Shown here in pieces: positions 27,461 through 36,218 of a stretch of DNA of 64,000 nucleotides. The number at the start of each line of letters is the position of its first letter. Within the stretch, counting starts at the first letter, position 1. The DNA is from Flavobacterium sp. UBA7680 (GTDB lineage Bacteria > Bacteroidota > Bacteroidia > Flavobacteriales > Flavobacteriaceae). A program made the position numbers and the translations under genes. The DNA lies in assembly GCF_002482975.1 (NCBI RefSeq), contig NZ_DLHA01000022.1, positions 25,984 through 89,983 of the forward strand, read 5' to 3'. The notes beneath the pieces were generated by a model, which had not been told where the DNA came from, did not search any database, and saw only the letters and a program-made list of their open reading frames with translations.

Positions 27461-27468
27461 TACTTTTG
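27461..27468 (+). promoter_or_regulatory. Candidate -7 promoter box for ndk
   Basis: TACTTTTG matches the Bacteroidota TAnnTTTG -7 consensus and lies 23 bases before the ndk ATG at 27492. I see no good TTG -33 box at the usual distance. Confidence 0.45.
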
Positions 27469-27491
27469 CACAAAATTTAATAAAATATAAA

Positions 27492-27911
27492 ATGGCAACA
27501 AATAGAACTTTTACAATGATTAAACCAGATGCTGTTGCAAACGGACACATCGGGAATATCTTAGCAATGATCACTAATGGTGGTTTCAAAATCGTTTCAT
27601 TAAAATTAACTCAATTAACTGTTGCTGATGCTCAGGCATTTTATGCTGTTCACGCTGCAAGACCTTTCTACGGAGAATTAGTTGAATTCATGTCTCGTGG
27701 ACCAATTGTTGCTGCAATTTTAGAAAAAGATAACGCAGTAGAAGATTTCAGAACTTTAATTGGAGCTACAAATCCAGCTGAAGCTGCTGAAGGAACTATT
27801 CGTAAAGCATACGCAACTTCTATTGGAGAAAATGCAGTTCACGGATCTGACAGCGACGAAAACGCTGCAATCGAAGGTGCATTCCACTTTGCAGGTAGAG
27901 AGCAATTCTAA
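27492..27911 (+). CDS. ndk: Nucleoside diphosphate kinase
   Basis: 139-residue NDP kinase that equalises nucleoside di- and triphosphate pools. [10 protein letters not shown] is the standard N-terminal motif, [16 protein letters not shown] the nucleotide-binding segment, and NAVHGSDS contains the phosphorylated active-site His117. Length and all key residues are normal. A strong hairpin follows the gene. Confidence 0.97.
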   Translation: MATNRTFTMIKPDAVANGHIGNILAMITNGGFKIVSLKLTQLTVADAQAFYAVHAARPFYGELVEFMSRGPIVAAILEKDNAVEDFRTLIGATNPAEAAEGTIRKAYATSIGENAVHGSDSDENAAIEGAFHFAGREQF

Positions 27912-27960
27912 TAATTTTAGATTGTAGAGTTCAGATTTTAGATTACTGAACTTATATAAT

Positions 27961-27997
27961 AAAAAAAATCCCGTTTCAAATGAAACGGGATTTTTTT
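27961..27997. terminator. Bidirectional terminator after ndk
   Basis: Perfect 11-bp stem ATCCCGTTTCA / TGAAACGGGAT with a two-base loop, flanked by eight A before and seven T after. It lies between convergent ndk and the gene ending at 28012. Confidence 0.9.
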
Positions 27998-28011
27998 ATA
28001 TCAAATATTGA

Positions 28012-28728
28012 TTAAAGCTTGTCTGACTTTTTAACAATTTTTTCCAATTTTTCATCAAGATCTTTCAAAAGCTCTTCTAATGCACTTTCGCACATTGGCA
28101 ATACTTTATCAAGACTTAAAACAGGAACTCCACCTACGATTGTTCCAGTTTTCTTAGAGTTTGCTCCTTCAGAAAAAGCAAATACTTTTTTTCCTGTTTT
28201 ATCATACAAAGCGATTCTGGCATAAGCTTTCATTTTTATTGTTCCAGTTCCACCAACAGCAAATCCTTTTACTACAGCAAAATGAATTTCTGTAAATAAA
28301 ACACCATCAGCAACTTCTTTAAACATTGTAGAGGAAGCTACTTCATTTGCAGAACCATTCATTCCTTCATAAATATATTTATATCCAGGATAGTTAATAA
28401 TAGTACCGCTTTCTCCGCCTTCTCTTGCAAATTTAGGAGTAAAAGCAATATATTCCGGCTTTTGAGTCACTTCAGTTTCAGGAAGTAAATCAAACGGGAA
28501 TTTTTTAGAATAATCATTAAAAAATGCATTGTGATATTTCTCTAAAATTGGAGAAAGGTTAAAATTTGGGTTGTTTCCTAAATCAGCTATCGCAGCCAAT
28601 CCATTTAAACCCAATTCCGAAAGATCGATTGTTTTATCCGTATAAAACGAAACAACAGCAACTTTTTTCTTTTGTGAATAACTAGTTAAGGCAAATAATA
28701 CAGTTAAAATAAGTAATACTTTTTTCAT
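28012..28728 (-). CDS. Exported protein of unknown function
   Basis: 238 residues with a signal peptide (about 1-18, ending LTSYSQ). The mature part starts KKKVAVVSFYTDKTIDLSEL and has no motif I can tie to a function; a central segment GFAVGGTGTIKMKAYARIAL and a terminal charged helix are visible. It contains no cysteine at the cleavage site, so it is probably periplasmic rather than a lipoprotein. It is a single gene between two hairpin terminators. Confidence 0.65.
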   Translation of the reverse strand: MKKVLLILTVLFALTSYSQKKKVAVVSFYTDKTIDLSELGLNGLAAIADLGNNPNFNLSPILEKYHNAFFNDYSKKFPFDLLPETEVTQKPEYIAFTPKFAREGGESGTIINYPGYKYIYEGMNGSANEVASSTMFKEVADGVLFTEIHFAVVKGFAVGGTGTIKMKAYARIALYDKTGKKVFAFSEGANSKKTGTIVGGVPVLSLDKVLPMCESALEELLKDLDEKLEKIVKKSDKL

Positions 28729-28804
28729 GTTTTGGTTTTGTTTTTTATTTGTTTATTATTAATCAGGCATTTATAAAAAAAATGCTTAATGCTCAAATAT
28801 ATCA

Positions 28805-28833
28805 TAAAAAAAACACTTCCATAATGGAAGTGT
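28805..28833 (-). terminator. Terminator after the DUF721 gene
   Basis: A 10-bp perfect stem ACACTTCCAT / ATGGAAGTGT with a one-base gap lies 35 bases beyond the minus-strand DUF721 stop, followed on that strand by a T-run. Confidence 0.75.
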
Positions 28834-28867
28834 AAAATTTATTTTTAAGTTTCAAATCACAATTTAA

Positions 28868-29164
28868 TCAACGCAAAACCACATCTTTTACCACTTCACG
28901 TCCAAGCTCTTCATTAATCATTTTAACGATTTTAGACTTTCCGTGACTTAATTCCTCTCTTAAAACAGCCGATCCAAGTTCCACATACAGCGTGCTTCCT
29001 TTCAAAATAACATTTCTCGTATACGTTTTCACACCATTTCCCATTAGGTTTCCCCACGCCTCTTTTACATCAATCTGATCCATTCCGGGCTGCAATTTAT
29101 TAACCTGAATAATTTGTTGTAAAACAGCCCCAATCGTACTTTGGTTATTTAGTCTTTTTGCCAT
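28868..29164 (-). CDS. DUF721 (DciA-like) protein
   Basis: 98-residue small basic protein of the DUF721 family, whose best-studied member DciA helps load the replicative helicase; whether this short Bacteroidota form does so is not known. The core NLMGNGVKTYTRNVILKGSTL and SAVLREELSHGKSKIVKMIN is the typical wing-like KH-type region. Its start overlaps the end of the upstream lipoprotein gene by 20 bases, so they are co-transcribed. Confidence 0.85.
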   Translation of the reverse strand: MAKRLNNQSTIGAVLQQIIQVNKLQPGMDQIDVKEAWGNLMGNGVKTYTRNVILKGSTLYVELGSAVLREELSHGKSKIVKMINEELGREVVKDVVLR

Positions 29165-29585
29165 CGTTTAAAATATTTATTGGTCCCGTTTTTTTATAAT
29201 AATATTCTTTGTTCTGATCATTTTTAACCACAAACTCCTCATCCGAAATCGAGATTAATTCCTCAGTCCATTTGGCATAATCGGTATTATAATCCAGAAA
29301 AGTACCTTTATCCGTAAATCTTACCGAAACATTTTCAAAAGTATCAGTAGTTAAAAAAGTTCCATCAAGCTGCGCCATTACTTTAGTACGAGTACCTTTA
29401 GCTCCTTTAATTTTAAAAAAATCAAAGTTCTCGTTCATTCCATAAGCCTTTTCCTCCCCTTTATCAAAAACCACTTTTTCAATTTCCCAATAACCATTTA
29501 GTTTTTCAATATCTGCCGGTTTTATTTCCTGTTTACAGCTTACAAACAAAAGCGACAAAACCAAAATCATAAAAGCATTTTTCAT
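29145..29585 (-). CDS. Lipocalin-like lipoprotein
   Basis: 146-residue predicted lipoprotein: LSLLFVSCKQ is a signal peptide with a lipobox. The mature sequence opens IEKLNGYWEIEKVVF and continues with alternating strands, the pattern of small lipocalin-like lipoproteins of flavobacteria. Ligand and role are unknown. It overlaps DUF721 by 20 bases and lies just downstream of a structured RNA candidate on the same strand. Confidence 0.7.
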   Translation of the reverse strand: MKNAFMILVLSLLFVSCKQEIKPADIEKLNGYWEIEKVVFDKGEEKAYGMNENFDFFKIKGAKGTRTKVMAQLDGTFLTTDTFENVSVRFTDKGTFLDYNTDYAKWTEELISISDEEFVVKNDQNKEYYYKKTGPINILNDGKKTK

Positions 29586-29604
29586 AATAAAATATAATAT
29601 TAAT

Positions 29605-29693
29605 AAGGAGCTGTTTCCTGCTGTCCGCTATATCTTTTATGGTGAACCCCACCATAAAAGGATGCCGCTTCCATCAGGGCTAGAACTCCTGTT
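29605..29693 (-). ncRNA. Structured RNA candidate, resembles Flavo-1 RNA
   Basis: On the minus strand the sequence has a clear nested fold. An outer GGAG pairs with CTCC and a CCTG with CAGG; in the centre TTTTATGGTG pairs with CACCATAAAA around a short loop, flanked by GCGGCATCC and GATATAGCGG. The segments AGCCCTGATGGAAGCGG and GATATAGCGGACAGCAGG are ones I recall from many flavobacterial intergenic regions, probably the Flavo-1 motif described as an independently transcribed RNA. I could not check Rfam. The strand is inferred. It ends 20 bases upstream of the lipoprotein start. The rest of this gap, to 29962, shows nothing clear. Confidence 0.6.
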
Positions 29694-29962
29694 TTCAAAA
29701 GAAATTTAGTGAATTACAAAGGTAACTTTATAAATTTCAAAAGAAATATTTTAATCGATAATTATCTCATTTTTCTAAGACTTTATTCTCTAAATATTTG
29801 CACACCCTAAAAAAGCCTATTTTAACAGTCTTATGTCATATTATGGCAGATTTTTAGGCAAATCTATCAGACTTTTGCAGCAAAATTATTTCAGTTACAT
29901 TTTCCTTTAAAGAAGATAATTTCAATTAAAAACTTCATACATAAATCCTTTTATTAAATAGA

Positions 29963-30481
29963 ATGAAAAAATATTTCATAATAGCATTAAGCACCCTGCT
30001 CTTAATTTTTGGATGTAGTAAAACAAAACCAAAAAACATTGCACACACTAAACCTGTGTATGTTCAAATAAATAATTACCATCAGCCTGAAGAAAAAGAA
30101 AATAGCACTCCTTCCATAAAAGATGATTTTTTACAAAACAAAAATTCAAAAAATTCACCAGTTACAATTGTAGCTTCCACCTTAACGAGAGCGCAGTATT
30201 CCGATCATAAAGACATTAAAATCGTCTTTAAAAATTCAAGCAAAAAGAGCATTCAGGCAATTAAACTGGAATGGTATTGCGAAAATTCATTTGATGAACC
30301 TGCAAATGGCAGATATTTCTATGGAAAAGGCAGGTCTACTGGTGAAATAGCTTATTTATTAAAAACAGGCGAAACAAGCTCAAAAATCTGGGAAGATTTT
30401 TCTACAGATGCAAACCGTATTATTAAAGTAAGAGCTTATTATGTAGTTTTTACAGATGGCACAAAGTGGGAACTTAAATAA
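29963..30481 (+). CDS. Lipoprotein of unknown function
   Basis: 172-residue predicted lipoprotein with the lipobox LIFGCSK. About 60 polar, low-complexity residues are followed by a compact beta-rich domain (about 65-172) with KDIKIVFKNSSKKSIQAIKL and FTDGTKWELK, which resembles small Ig-like domains that describe intra-protein amides; I recognise no family. It is the first of three plus-strand genes but stands apart, with its own start region. Confidence 0.65.
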   Translation: MKKYFIIALSTLLLIFGCSKTKPKNIAHTKPVYVQINNYHQPEEKENSTPSIKDDFLQNKNSKNSPVTIVASTLTRAQYSDHKDIKIVFKNSSKKSIQAIKLEWYCENSFDEPANGRYFYGKGRSTGEIAYLLKTGETSSKIWEDFSTDANRIIKVRAYYVVFTDGTKWELK

Positions 30482-30574
30482 AACACTTCATGGTTAAACA
30501 TCTAAAATAAGTTTTCTCACTCATTAAACTATTTTACATATTTTTGGTCAAACCCCAAACCAAAAACAAAAGCC

Positions 30575-31645
30575 ATGACCAAAACTATTTTTACAATCCT
30601 GACAGCCTTATTATTGATAAGCTGCAGCAAAGATTCAGCAGAACCAGATCCGGTTCCAACTCCATCAGAAAGCATGTATTTCCCTCCATTAACCGGAACA
30701 ACTTGGGAAACAAAATCCATAGCCGATTTAAAATGGAACCAAAGTGCTGTACAGCCACTTCTGGATTACTTAGAACTAAAACATTCCAAATCGTTTATCA
30801 TTTTAGTAAATGGCCGAATCGTTTTAGAAAACTACTTTAACGGACATACCGCTTCAACAAACTGGTATTGGGCGAGCGCCGGAAAAACATTAACCTCAAC
30901 TGTTACAGGAATCGCTCAACAGGAAAACCTACTAAATATCAACAATAAAGTTTCTCAGTATATTGGCACCGGCTGGACAAGTGAAACTTTAGCACAAGAA
31001 AACAAAATTACCTGCAAGCATTTACTAACTATGACATCTGGACTTGATGATTCAACCGATGATGTAGATCCTACAGATCTAATCTATAAAGCCGATGCAG
31101 GAACAAGATGGGCTTATCACAATGTTTATGTAAAATTGCAAGATGTTGTTGCGAGTGCAAGCGGGCAGACTTGGGAAAATTATTTCAATGCTAAATTAAG
31201 AGATAAAATTGGGATGAATGGTACCTGGTTAAAAATTGATGTAAACAGCGTTTTTGCAAGTACTTCACGAAGCATGGCACGCTTTGGGCTATTAATGCTG
31301 AATAAAGGGAAATGGGAAAATAATATCATTTTAAATGAAGCCTATTTCAATGAAGCCACAACCACTTCACAAAATATTAATTTAGGATATGGTTATTTAT
31401 GGTGGCTAAATGGTAAAAGCTCTTATCATTTACCACAATCACAACTTACTTTTCAAGGAAGCGTAATTCCAACCGGACCAAGCGATATGTTTATGGCTTT
31501 AGGAAAAAACGATCAAAAGATTTATGTAATTCCGAGTAAAAAAATGGTAGTTATCAGAATGGGTGATGCAGCAGATAATGAAAATCTGGCTCTATCTGAT
31601 TTTGATAAAGTTTTATGGGAAAAAATTAGTGCTTTGTATAAATAA
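30575..31645 (+). CDS. Serine hydrolase of the beta-lactamase (class C/PBP-like) family, lipoprotein
   Basis: 356-residue lipid-anchored hydrolase with lipobox LLISCSK. The beta-lactamase-fold motifs are present: Ser101-x-x-Lys104 in WASAGKTLT and Tyr181-His-Asn in WAYHNVYVK. It follows the esterase / D-aminopeptidase / EstB-like group rather than true antibiotic-resistance enzymes, so peptide or ester cleavage is the likely activity. It ends 16 bases before the convergent archaemetzincin-like gene. Confidence 0.85.
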   Translation: MTKTIFTILTALLLISCSKDSAEPDPVPTPSESMYFPPLTGTTWETKSIADLKWNQSAVQPLLDYLELKHSKSFIILVNGRIVLENYFNGHTASTNWYWASAGKTLTSTVTGIAQQENLLNINNKVSQYIGTGWTSETLAQENKITCKHLLTMTSGLDDSTDDVDPTDLIYKADAGTRWAYHNVYVKLQDVVASASGQTWENYFNAKLRDKIGMNGTWLKIDVNSVFASTSRSMARFGLLMLNKGKWENNIILNEAYFNEATTTSQNINLGYGYLWWLNGKSSYHLPQSQLTFQGSVIPTGPSDMFMALGKNDQKIYVIPSKKMVVIRMGDAADNENLALSDFDKVLWEKISALYK

Positions 31646-31661
31646 AAGCACTGCACAAAGT

Positions 31662-32261
31662 TTAAATCAATTGCCAGCCTTTAGATTTTAAAAAGCTTTT
31701 ACAATTATTGCAAAAATCTTTTTCTTCATCCAGTGGGTTTCCTCCTTCAGCATCACGCATTAAACACGTTTTTATTGCACAATGCGGCAAACCCGCTGTA
31801 TGACCTAATTCATGTAAAACCAGTTTATAAAACTGTTGATTTTTATTTTTGACAGACAATCTAAAATCTGAGACTACGCAGGCTTTTCCGGGTCTATAAC
31901 CTAACCCCATTACACCCCAATCTTTAATTCTGTTTTTAGTTGTACTAATATCCGAATTTGATAATCCAACTATTACGGAATCTTTGCCAATATTATCCTT
32001 AAGACTTTTAATAATACTATCAGCACGGTATCTATTTCTTGGTTTATAATAGGAATTTTCAGGAAACGAAATATTTGATCTTAAAACTACTTTTGGATTT
32101 ATAGCTTTAATTTCTTCAAATACCTTTTTAGCCTGTTCCGTTTTAAAACTGCCTAAAGGCTGAATAACAATTACTTTTTGATTATTACTATTTTCATTTT
32201 TTCCGTTTGTACAAGAAAGCACAATAAAAAGAAAAACAAAAAAGCAGTATTTCATAATCAA
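31662..32261 (-). CDS. Archaemetzincin-like zinc metalloprotease, lipoprotein
   Basis: 199-residue predicted zinc protease. The motif HELGHTAGLPHC gives ligands His150, His154 and His160 with Glu151 as base, followed by Cys161, Cys166 (CAIKTCLM) and Cys184/Cys187 (FCNNC). This HExxHxxGxxHC...C...CxxC pattern is the archaemetzincin signature, with a second Cys4-type zinc site. Archaemetzincins are usually cytosolic; here a lipobox LSCTNG marks a lipoprotein that probably sits in the envelope. The substrate is unknown. Confidence 0.85.
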   Translation of the reverse strand: MIMKYCFFVFLFIVLSCTNGKNENSNNQKVIVIQPLGSFKTEQAKKVFEEIKAINPKVVLRSNISFPENSYYKPRNRYRADSIIKSLKDNIGKDSVIVGLSNSDISTTKNRIKDWGVMGLGYRPGKACVVSDFRLSVKNKNQQFYKLVLHELGHTAGLPHCAIKTCLMRDAEGGNPLDEEKDFCNNCKSFLKSKGWQLI

Positions 32262-32276
32262 AAATGTGCCAATAAA

Positions 32277-32456
32277 TTATTGCTTAGTTCTCAACCTTTT
32301 AAGAACTCCCATAAAGAAAAAACCAATCCCAAGAACTAATAAAACGTAATAAAAAGAAAGACTATTATCTTTCAAAACATTTGCTAAAACAAAACATATA
32401 ACGCTTGCAAAATAAAAAGCAACAGCCGATATATTTTTAAAAGAAGAAAAACTCAT
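32277..32456 (-). CDS. Small two-helix membrane protein next to ftsY
   Basis: A 59-residue frame from ATG at 32456 to TAA at 32277. It starts MSFSSFKNISAVAFYFASVI and has two hydrophobic segments (about 10-25 and 35-52) with a basic tail KRLRTKQ. The gap to the ftsY stop at 32463 is six bases and the direction is the same, so it is probably the last gene of the ftsY unit. Function unknown; a membrane role near the SRP receptor would be speculation. Confidence 0.7.
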   Translation of the reverse strand: MSFSSFKNISAVAFYFASVICFVLANVLKDNSLSFYYVLLVLGIGFFFMGVLKRLRTKQ

Positions 32457-32462
32457 TATAAA

Positions 32463-33416
32463 TTATTTAAAGAAACTATCAACGAATTCATATTTATTAA
32501 AGACTTGTAAATCTTCAATTCCTTCGCCAACACCAATATATTTAACCGGAATTTGAAACTGGTCTGAAATACCAATTACAACACCACCTTTTGCTGTTCC
32601 GTCTAATTTTGTTACTGCTAATGAAGTTACTTCTGTCGCAGCAGTAAATTGCTTAGCCTGTTCAAAAGCATTTTGACCAGTTGAACCGTCTAAAACCAAA
32701 AGAACATCGTGAGGTGCATCGGCAACCACTTTTTGCATTACACGTTTCACTTTTGTCAATTCATTCATCAGATTGATTTTATTATGCAAACGTCCGGCAG
32801 TATCAATAATAACAATATCAGCGTTTTGAGCCACAGCAGACTGCAAAGTATCAAAAGCTACAGAAGCCGGGTCACTTCCCATATTTTGTTTTACGATTGG
32901 AACGCCAACACGATCTGCCCAAACTTGTAACTGATCGATTGCAGCGGCACGGAAAGTATCGGCAGCACCTAAAACCACTTTATAACCAGCTTTTTTAAAC
33001 TGATAAGCCAGTTTACCAATTGTTGTAGTTTTTCCAACACCATTTACTCCAACAACCATTAAAACGTAAGGTTTTTTATCTTTTGGAATATCAAATTCGG
33101 TTGCTTCGCCTGTATTGGTTTCAGATAATAAACCGCCAATTTCGTCACGAAGAATTTGATTTAATTCTTCTGTTCCTAAATATTTATCTTCAGATACTCG
33201 TTTTTCGATTCTTTCAATGATTTTCAATGTTGTATTTACACCAACATCCGAAGCTACCAGAACTTCTTCAAGATTATCTAAAACATCATCATCGACTTTA
33301 GATTTTCCTGCAACAGCTTTGCTTAACTTAGAGAAAAAAGTAGTTTTTGTTTTTTCAAGACCTTTATCTAAAGTCTCTTTTTTTTCGGTAGAGAATAATT
33401 TTTTAAAAAAACTCAT
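32463..33416 (-). CDS. ftsY: FtsY, signal recognition particle receptor
   Basis: 317-residue SRP receptor GTPase that docks ribosome-SRP complexes at the membrane. The N domain (about 20-95) and G domain (about 105-315) are complete: MVVGVNGVGKTTTIGKLA (G1), GAADTFRAAAIDQLQVW, DTAGRLHNK (G3), TKLDGTAKGG (G4) and YIGVGEGIEDL. The acidic A domain is almost absent, which is normal in Bacteroidota. It follows the rpmB-rpmG-DUF4295 cluster on the same strand but is separated by a terminator and has a candidate promoter of its own. Confidence 0.97.
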   Translation of the reverse strand: MSFFKKLFSTEKKETLDKGLEKTKTTFFSKLSKAVAGKSKVDDDVLDNLEEVLVASDVGVNTTLKIIERIEKRVSEDKYLGTEELNQILRDEIGGLLSETNTGEATEFDIPKDKKPYVLMVVGVNGVGKTTTIGKLAYQFKKAGYKVVLGAADTFRAAAIDQLQVWADRVGVPIVKQNMGSDPASVAFDTLQSAVAQNADIVIIDTAGRLHNKINLMNELTKVKRVMQKVVADAPHDVLLVLDGSTGQNAFEQAKQFTAATEVTSLAVTKLDGTAKGGVVIGISDQFQIPVKYIGVGEGIEDLQVFNKYEFVDSFFK

Positions 33417-33439
33417 TTTTAATTTATTGTTAGTTTTAG

Positions 33440-33467
33440 ACTGTTTCTAAGAGTTTTGAAACAATCT
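33440..33467 (-). promoter_or_regulatory. Stem-loop in the ftsY leader
   Basis: GACTGTTTC and GAAACAATC form a nine-pair stem (one G-U) around a ten-base loop, starting about 24 bases upstream of the ftsY ATG and inside the leader implied by the promoter at 33542-33569. It could affect mRNA stability or start-site access; no family is recognised. Confidence 0.4.
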
Positions 33468-33541
33468 TAATGTTTATAGAACGCCTTTTGTTTAATTTAA
33501 TCCCAACTGCATCGATCCTTCTATTGTTTTCTTTAAACAAG

Positions 33542-33569
33542 TAAAGATAAAGACTCTGATGGGAACAAA
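33542..33569 (-). promoter_or_regulatory. Candidate promoter of ftsY
   Basis: On the minus strand TTTG (33566-33569) and TATCTTTA (33542-33549) are 16 bases apart and fit the Bacteroidota -33/-7 pattern. The implied leader to the ATG at 33416 is about 120 bases. Confidence 0.45.
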
Positions 33570-33628
33570 TGTTTAAAAAAAACACAAATTGATTGGTTTC
33601 TATAAAATTTTAAACAAATATAAAAAAT

Positions 33629-33662
33629 AAAAAAGCTACTTCCGAATGAAAGTAGCTTTTCT
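33629..33662 (-). terminator. Terminator after the DUF4295 gene
   Basis: Stem AAAAGCTACTT / AAGTAGCTTTT (33631-33641 and 33650-33660), with T-rich sequence beyond it on the minus strand, closes the rpmB-rpmG-DUF4295 unit 18 bases after the last stop. Confidence 0.8.
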
Positions 33663-33679
33663 ATATATTGTAATTGTAA

Positions 33680-33832
33680 TTATTTCTTTTTCAAGAATTC
33701 ATCAACTTCTTCAGGAGCCATAATAGATTCTACGAATGTATATGCACCAGTTTTAGGAGATTTTACCATTTTGATGGCTTTTGATAATCTCTTAGAAGAT
33801 GTTTGTAACGATGCTACGGTTTTCTTTGCCAT
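33680..33832 (-). CDS. DUF4295 family small ribosome-associated protein
   Basis: A 50-residue basic protein from ATG at 33832 to TAA at 33680. The start MAKKTVASLQTSSKRLSKAI and the end EEVDEFLKKK are typical of DUF4295, a family limited to Bacteroidota and encoded next to rpmG and rpmB. From memory, a cryo-EM study of the Flavobacterium johnsoniae ribosome identified such a protein as an extra large-subunit protein (called bL38); I could not check this. It is the third gene of the rpmB-rpmG unit. Confidence 0.88.
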   Translation of the reverse strand: MAKKTVASLQTSSKRLSKAIKMVKSPKTGAYTFVESIMAPEEVDEFLKKK

Positions 33833-33906
33833 GATTCAAATGTTATTTGAAGCTTTTATAAAACTCTAATGGCCAAACCATTGAGATTTACAAAAATCTC
33901 TAATTA

Positions 33907-34089
33907 TTACTTAATTTCTTTGTGAACAGTTACTCTTTTTAAGATTGGATTAAATTTCTTAATCTCTAATCTGTCTGGAGTATTTTTTTTGTTCTTAGTT
34001 GTAATATATCTAGAAGTTCCTGGAACACCAGAAGTCTTGTGCTCAGTACATTCTAAAATTACTTGGATTCTATTACCTTTCTTTGCCAT
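33907..34089 (-). CDS. rpmG: 50S ribosomal protein L33
   Basis: 60-residue L33. It opens [18 protein letters not shown] and ends with [13 protein letters not shown]. Only the first of the zinc-ribbon cysteines (EC) is present, so this is the zinc-free form. It lies between rpmB and the DUF4295 gene on the same strand with short gaps of 27 and 74 bases. Confidence 0.96.
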
Positions 34090-34116
34090 CTTGCTATATA
34101 TTTATTTAGGAAAAGA

Positions 34117-34353
34117 TTATTTGATAAATCCTTCTGACTGTGCTTTTTTCAAAACAGCAGTGATTCCATTTTTATTAATTGTTTTTATCGTAGATGCTGC
34201 TACTCTAAGAGTAATCCATCTATCTTCTTCTGGAAGATAAAAACGCTTTTTAACTAAGTTTACAGAAAACTTTCTCTTAGTTTTGTTCATAGCGTGAGAA
34301 ACGTTATTTCCTACCATCGCTCTTTTACCTGTAAGGTCACAAACTCTTGACAT
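34117..34353 (-). CDS. rpmB: 50S ribosomal protein L28
   Basis: 78-residue L28 with the hallmark start [20 protein letters not shown] and [11 protein letters not shown]. The length is normal. It is the first gene of the rpmB-rpmG-DUF4295 unit and is separated from cinA by about 70 bases. Confidence 0.97.
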   Translation of the reverse strand: MSRVCDLTGKRAMVGNNVSHAMNKTKRKFSVNLVKKRFYLPEEDRWITLRVAASTIKTINKNGITAVLKKAQSEGFIK

Positions 34354-34424
34354 TATACTTATCTTTTATCGTTATTCAAAATCAGGGTGCAAAGAAAAGA
34401 AAAATAAACCATTGTAGCAAAAAA

Positions 34425-35711
<1,287 letters not shown>

Positions 35712-35833
35712 TTATTTATGAAGTAGGATTGCGGAAATGATTTGAGGCAGAAAAATTTAAAAGACAATTTCTTTTATCTTTTAATAAAAAGTTAAAACCC
35801 AGAAAAATGGATTGAAATAAAATAAAGAAAATG

Positions 35834-35863
35834 ATTCCGCTTTTCAGTTTAAAAAAGCGGAAT
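35834..35863 (-). terminator. Terminator after the Hpt gene
   Basis: ATTCCGCTTTT (35834-35844) pairs perfectly with AAAAGCGGAAT (35853-35863). It begins about ten bases after the Hpt stop on the minus strand, and the stem itself supplies a T-rich 3' side. Confidence 0.7.
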
Positions 35864-35873
35864 TATATGAATT

Positions 35874-36218
35874 TTAGACGTCAAAATCTTTTTTGATTTC
35901 TTTAATTGCGTCTTTTACCTGCACTTTTATACTTTTAAAAGTCTCGATAATATCTTTTTTCTTTCCTTCTGCCTTTGTCCACGCTTCGACTTGCAGGATT
36001 TCTTCAAATGCAACATTTAACCCCATTAAGTCTAATGTAGGTTTAATTTTATGCGCATACGAATAAGCGTATTTATGATCCTTTTTCTTAATTCCTTCTT
36101 TGATTTGTTTTAAATCCTCAGGAACTTCTGTAACAAATAATTTTAGAATTTCGTTTACAAATTCGGGGTCATTGTCTGAAAGCGCATACACTTTCGAAAG
36201 ATTATACTTTAAAGCCAT
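35874..36218 (-). CDS. Hpt-domain phosphotransfer protein
   Basis: 114-residue single-domain histidine phosphotransfer protein. The helical Hpt fold fits, with the phospho-acceptor His56 in YAYSYAHKIKPTLDLMG. There is no kinase or receiver domain, so it would relay phosphate between a hybrid kinase and a regulator encoded elsewhere. Its start overlaps the stop codon of the upstream FAH-family gene by one base (TAATG), so they are translationally linked. Confidence 0.82.
   Translation of the reverse strand: MALKYNLSKVYALSDNDPEFVNEILKLFVTEVPEDLKQIKEGIKKKDHKYAYSYAHKIKPTLDLMGLNVAFEEILQVEAWTKAEGKKKDIIETFKSIKVQVKDAIKEIKKDFDV

Noticed and set aside
30575..31645. Reading the serine hydrolase as an antibiotic beta-lactamase
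   Set aside because: The motifs also fit esterases and D-aminopeptidases and nothing else suggests resistance.
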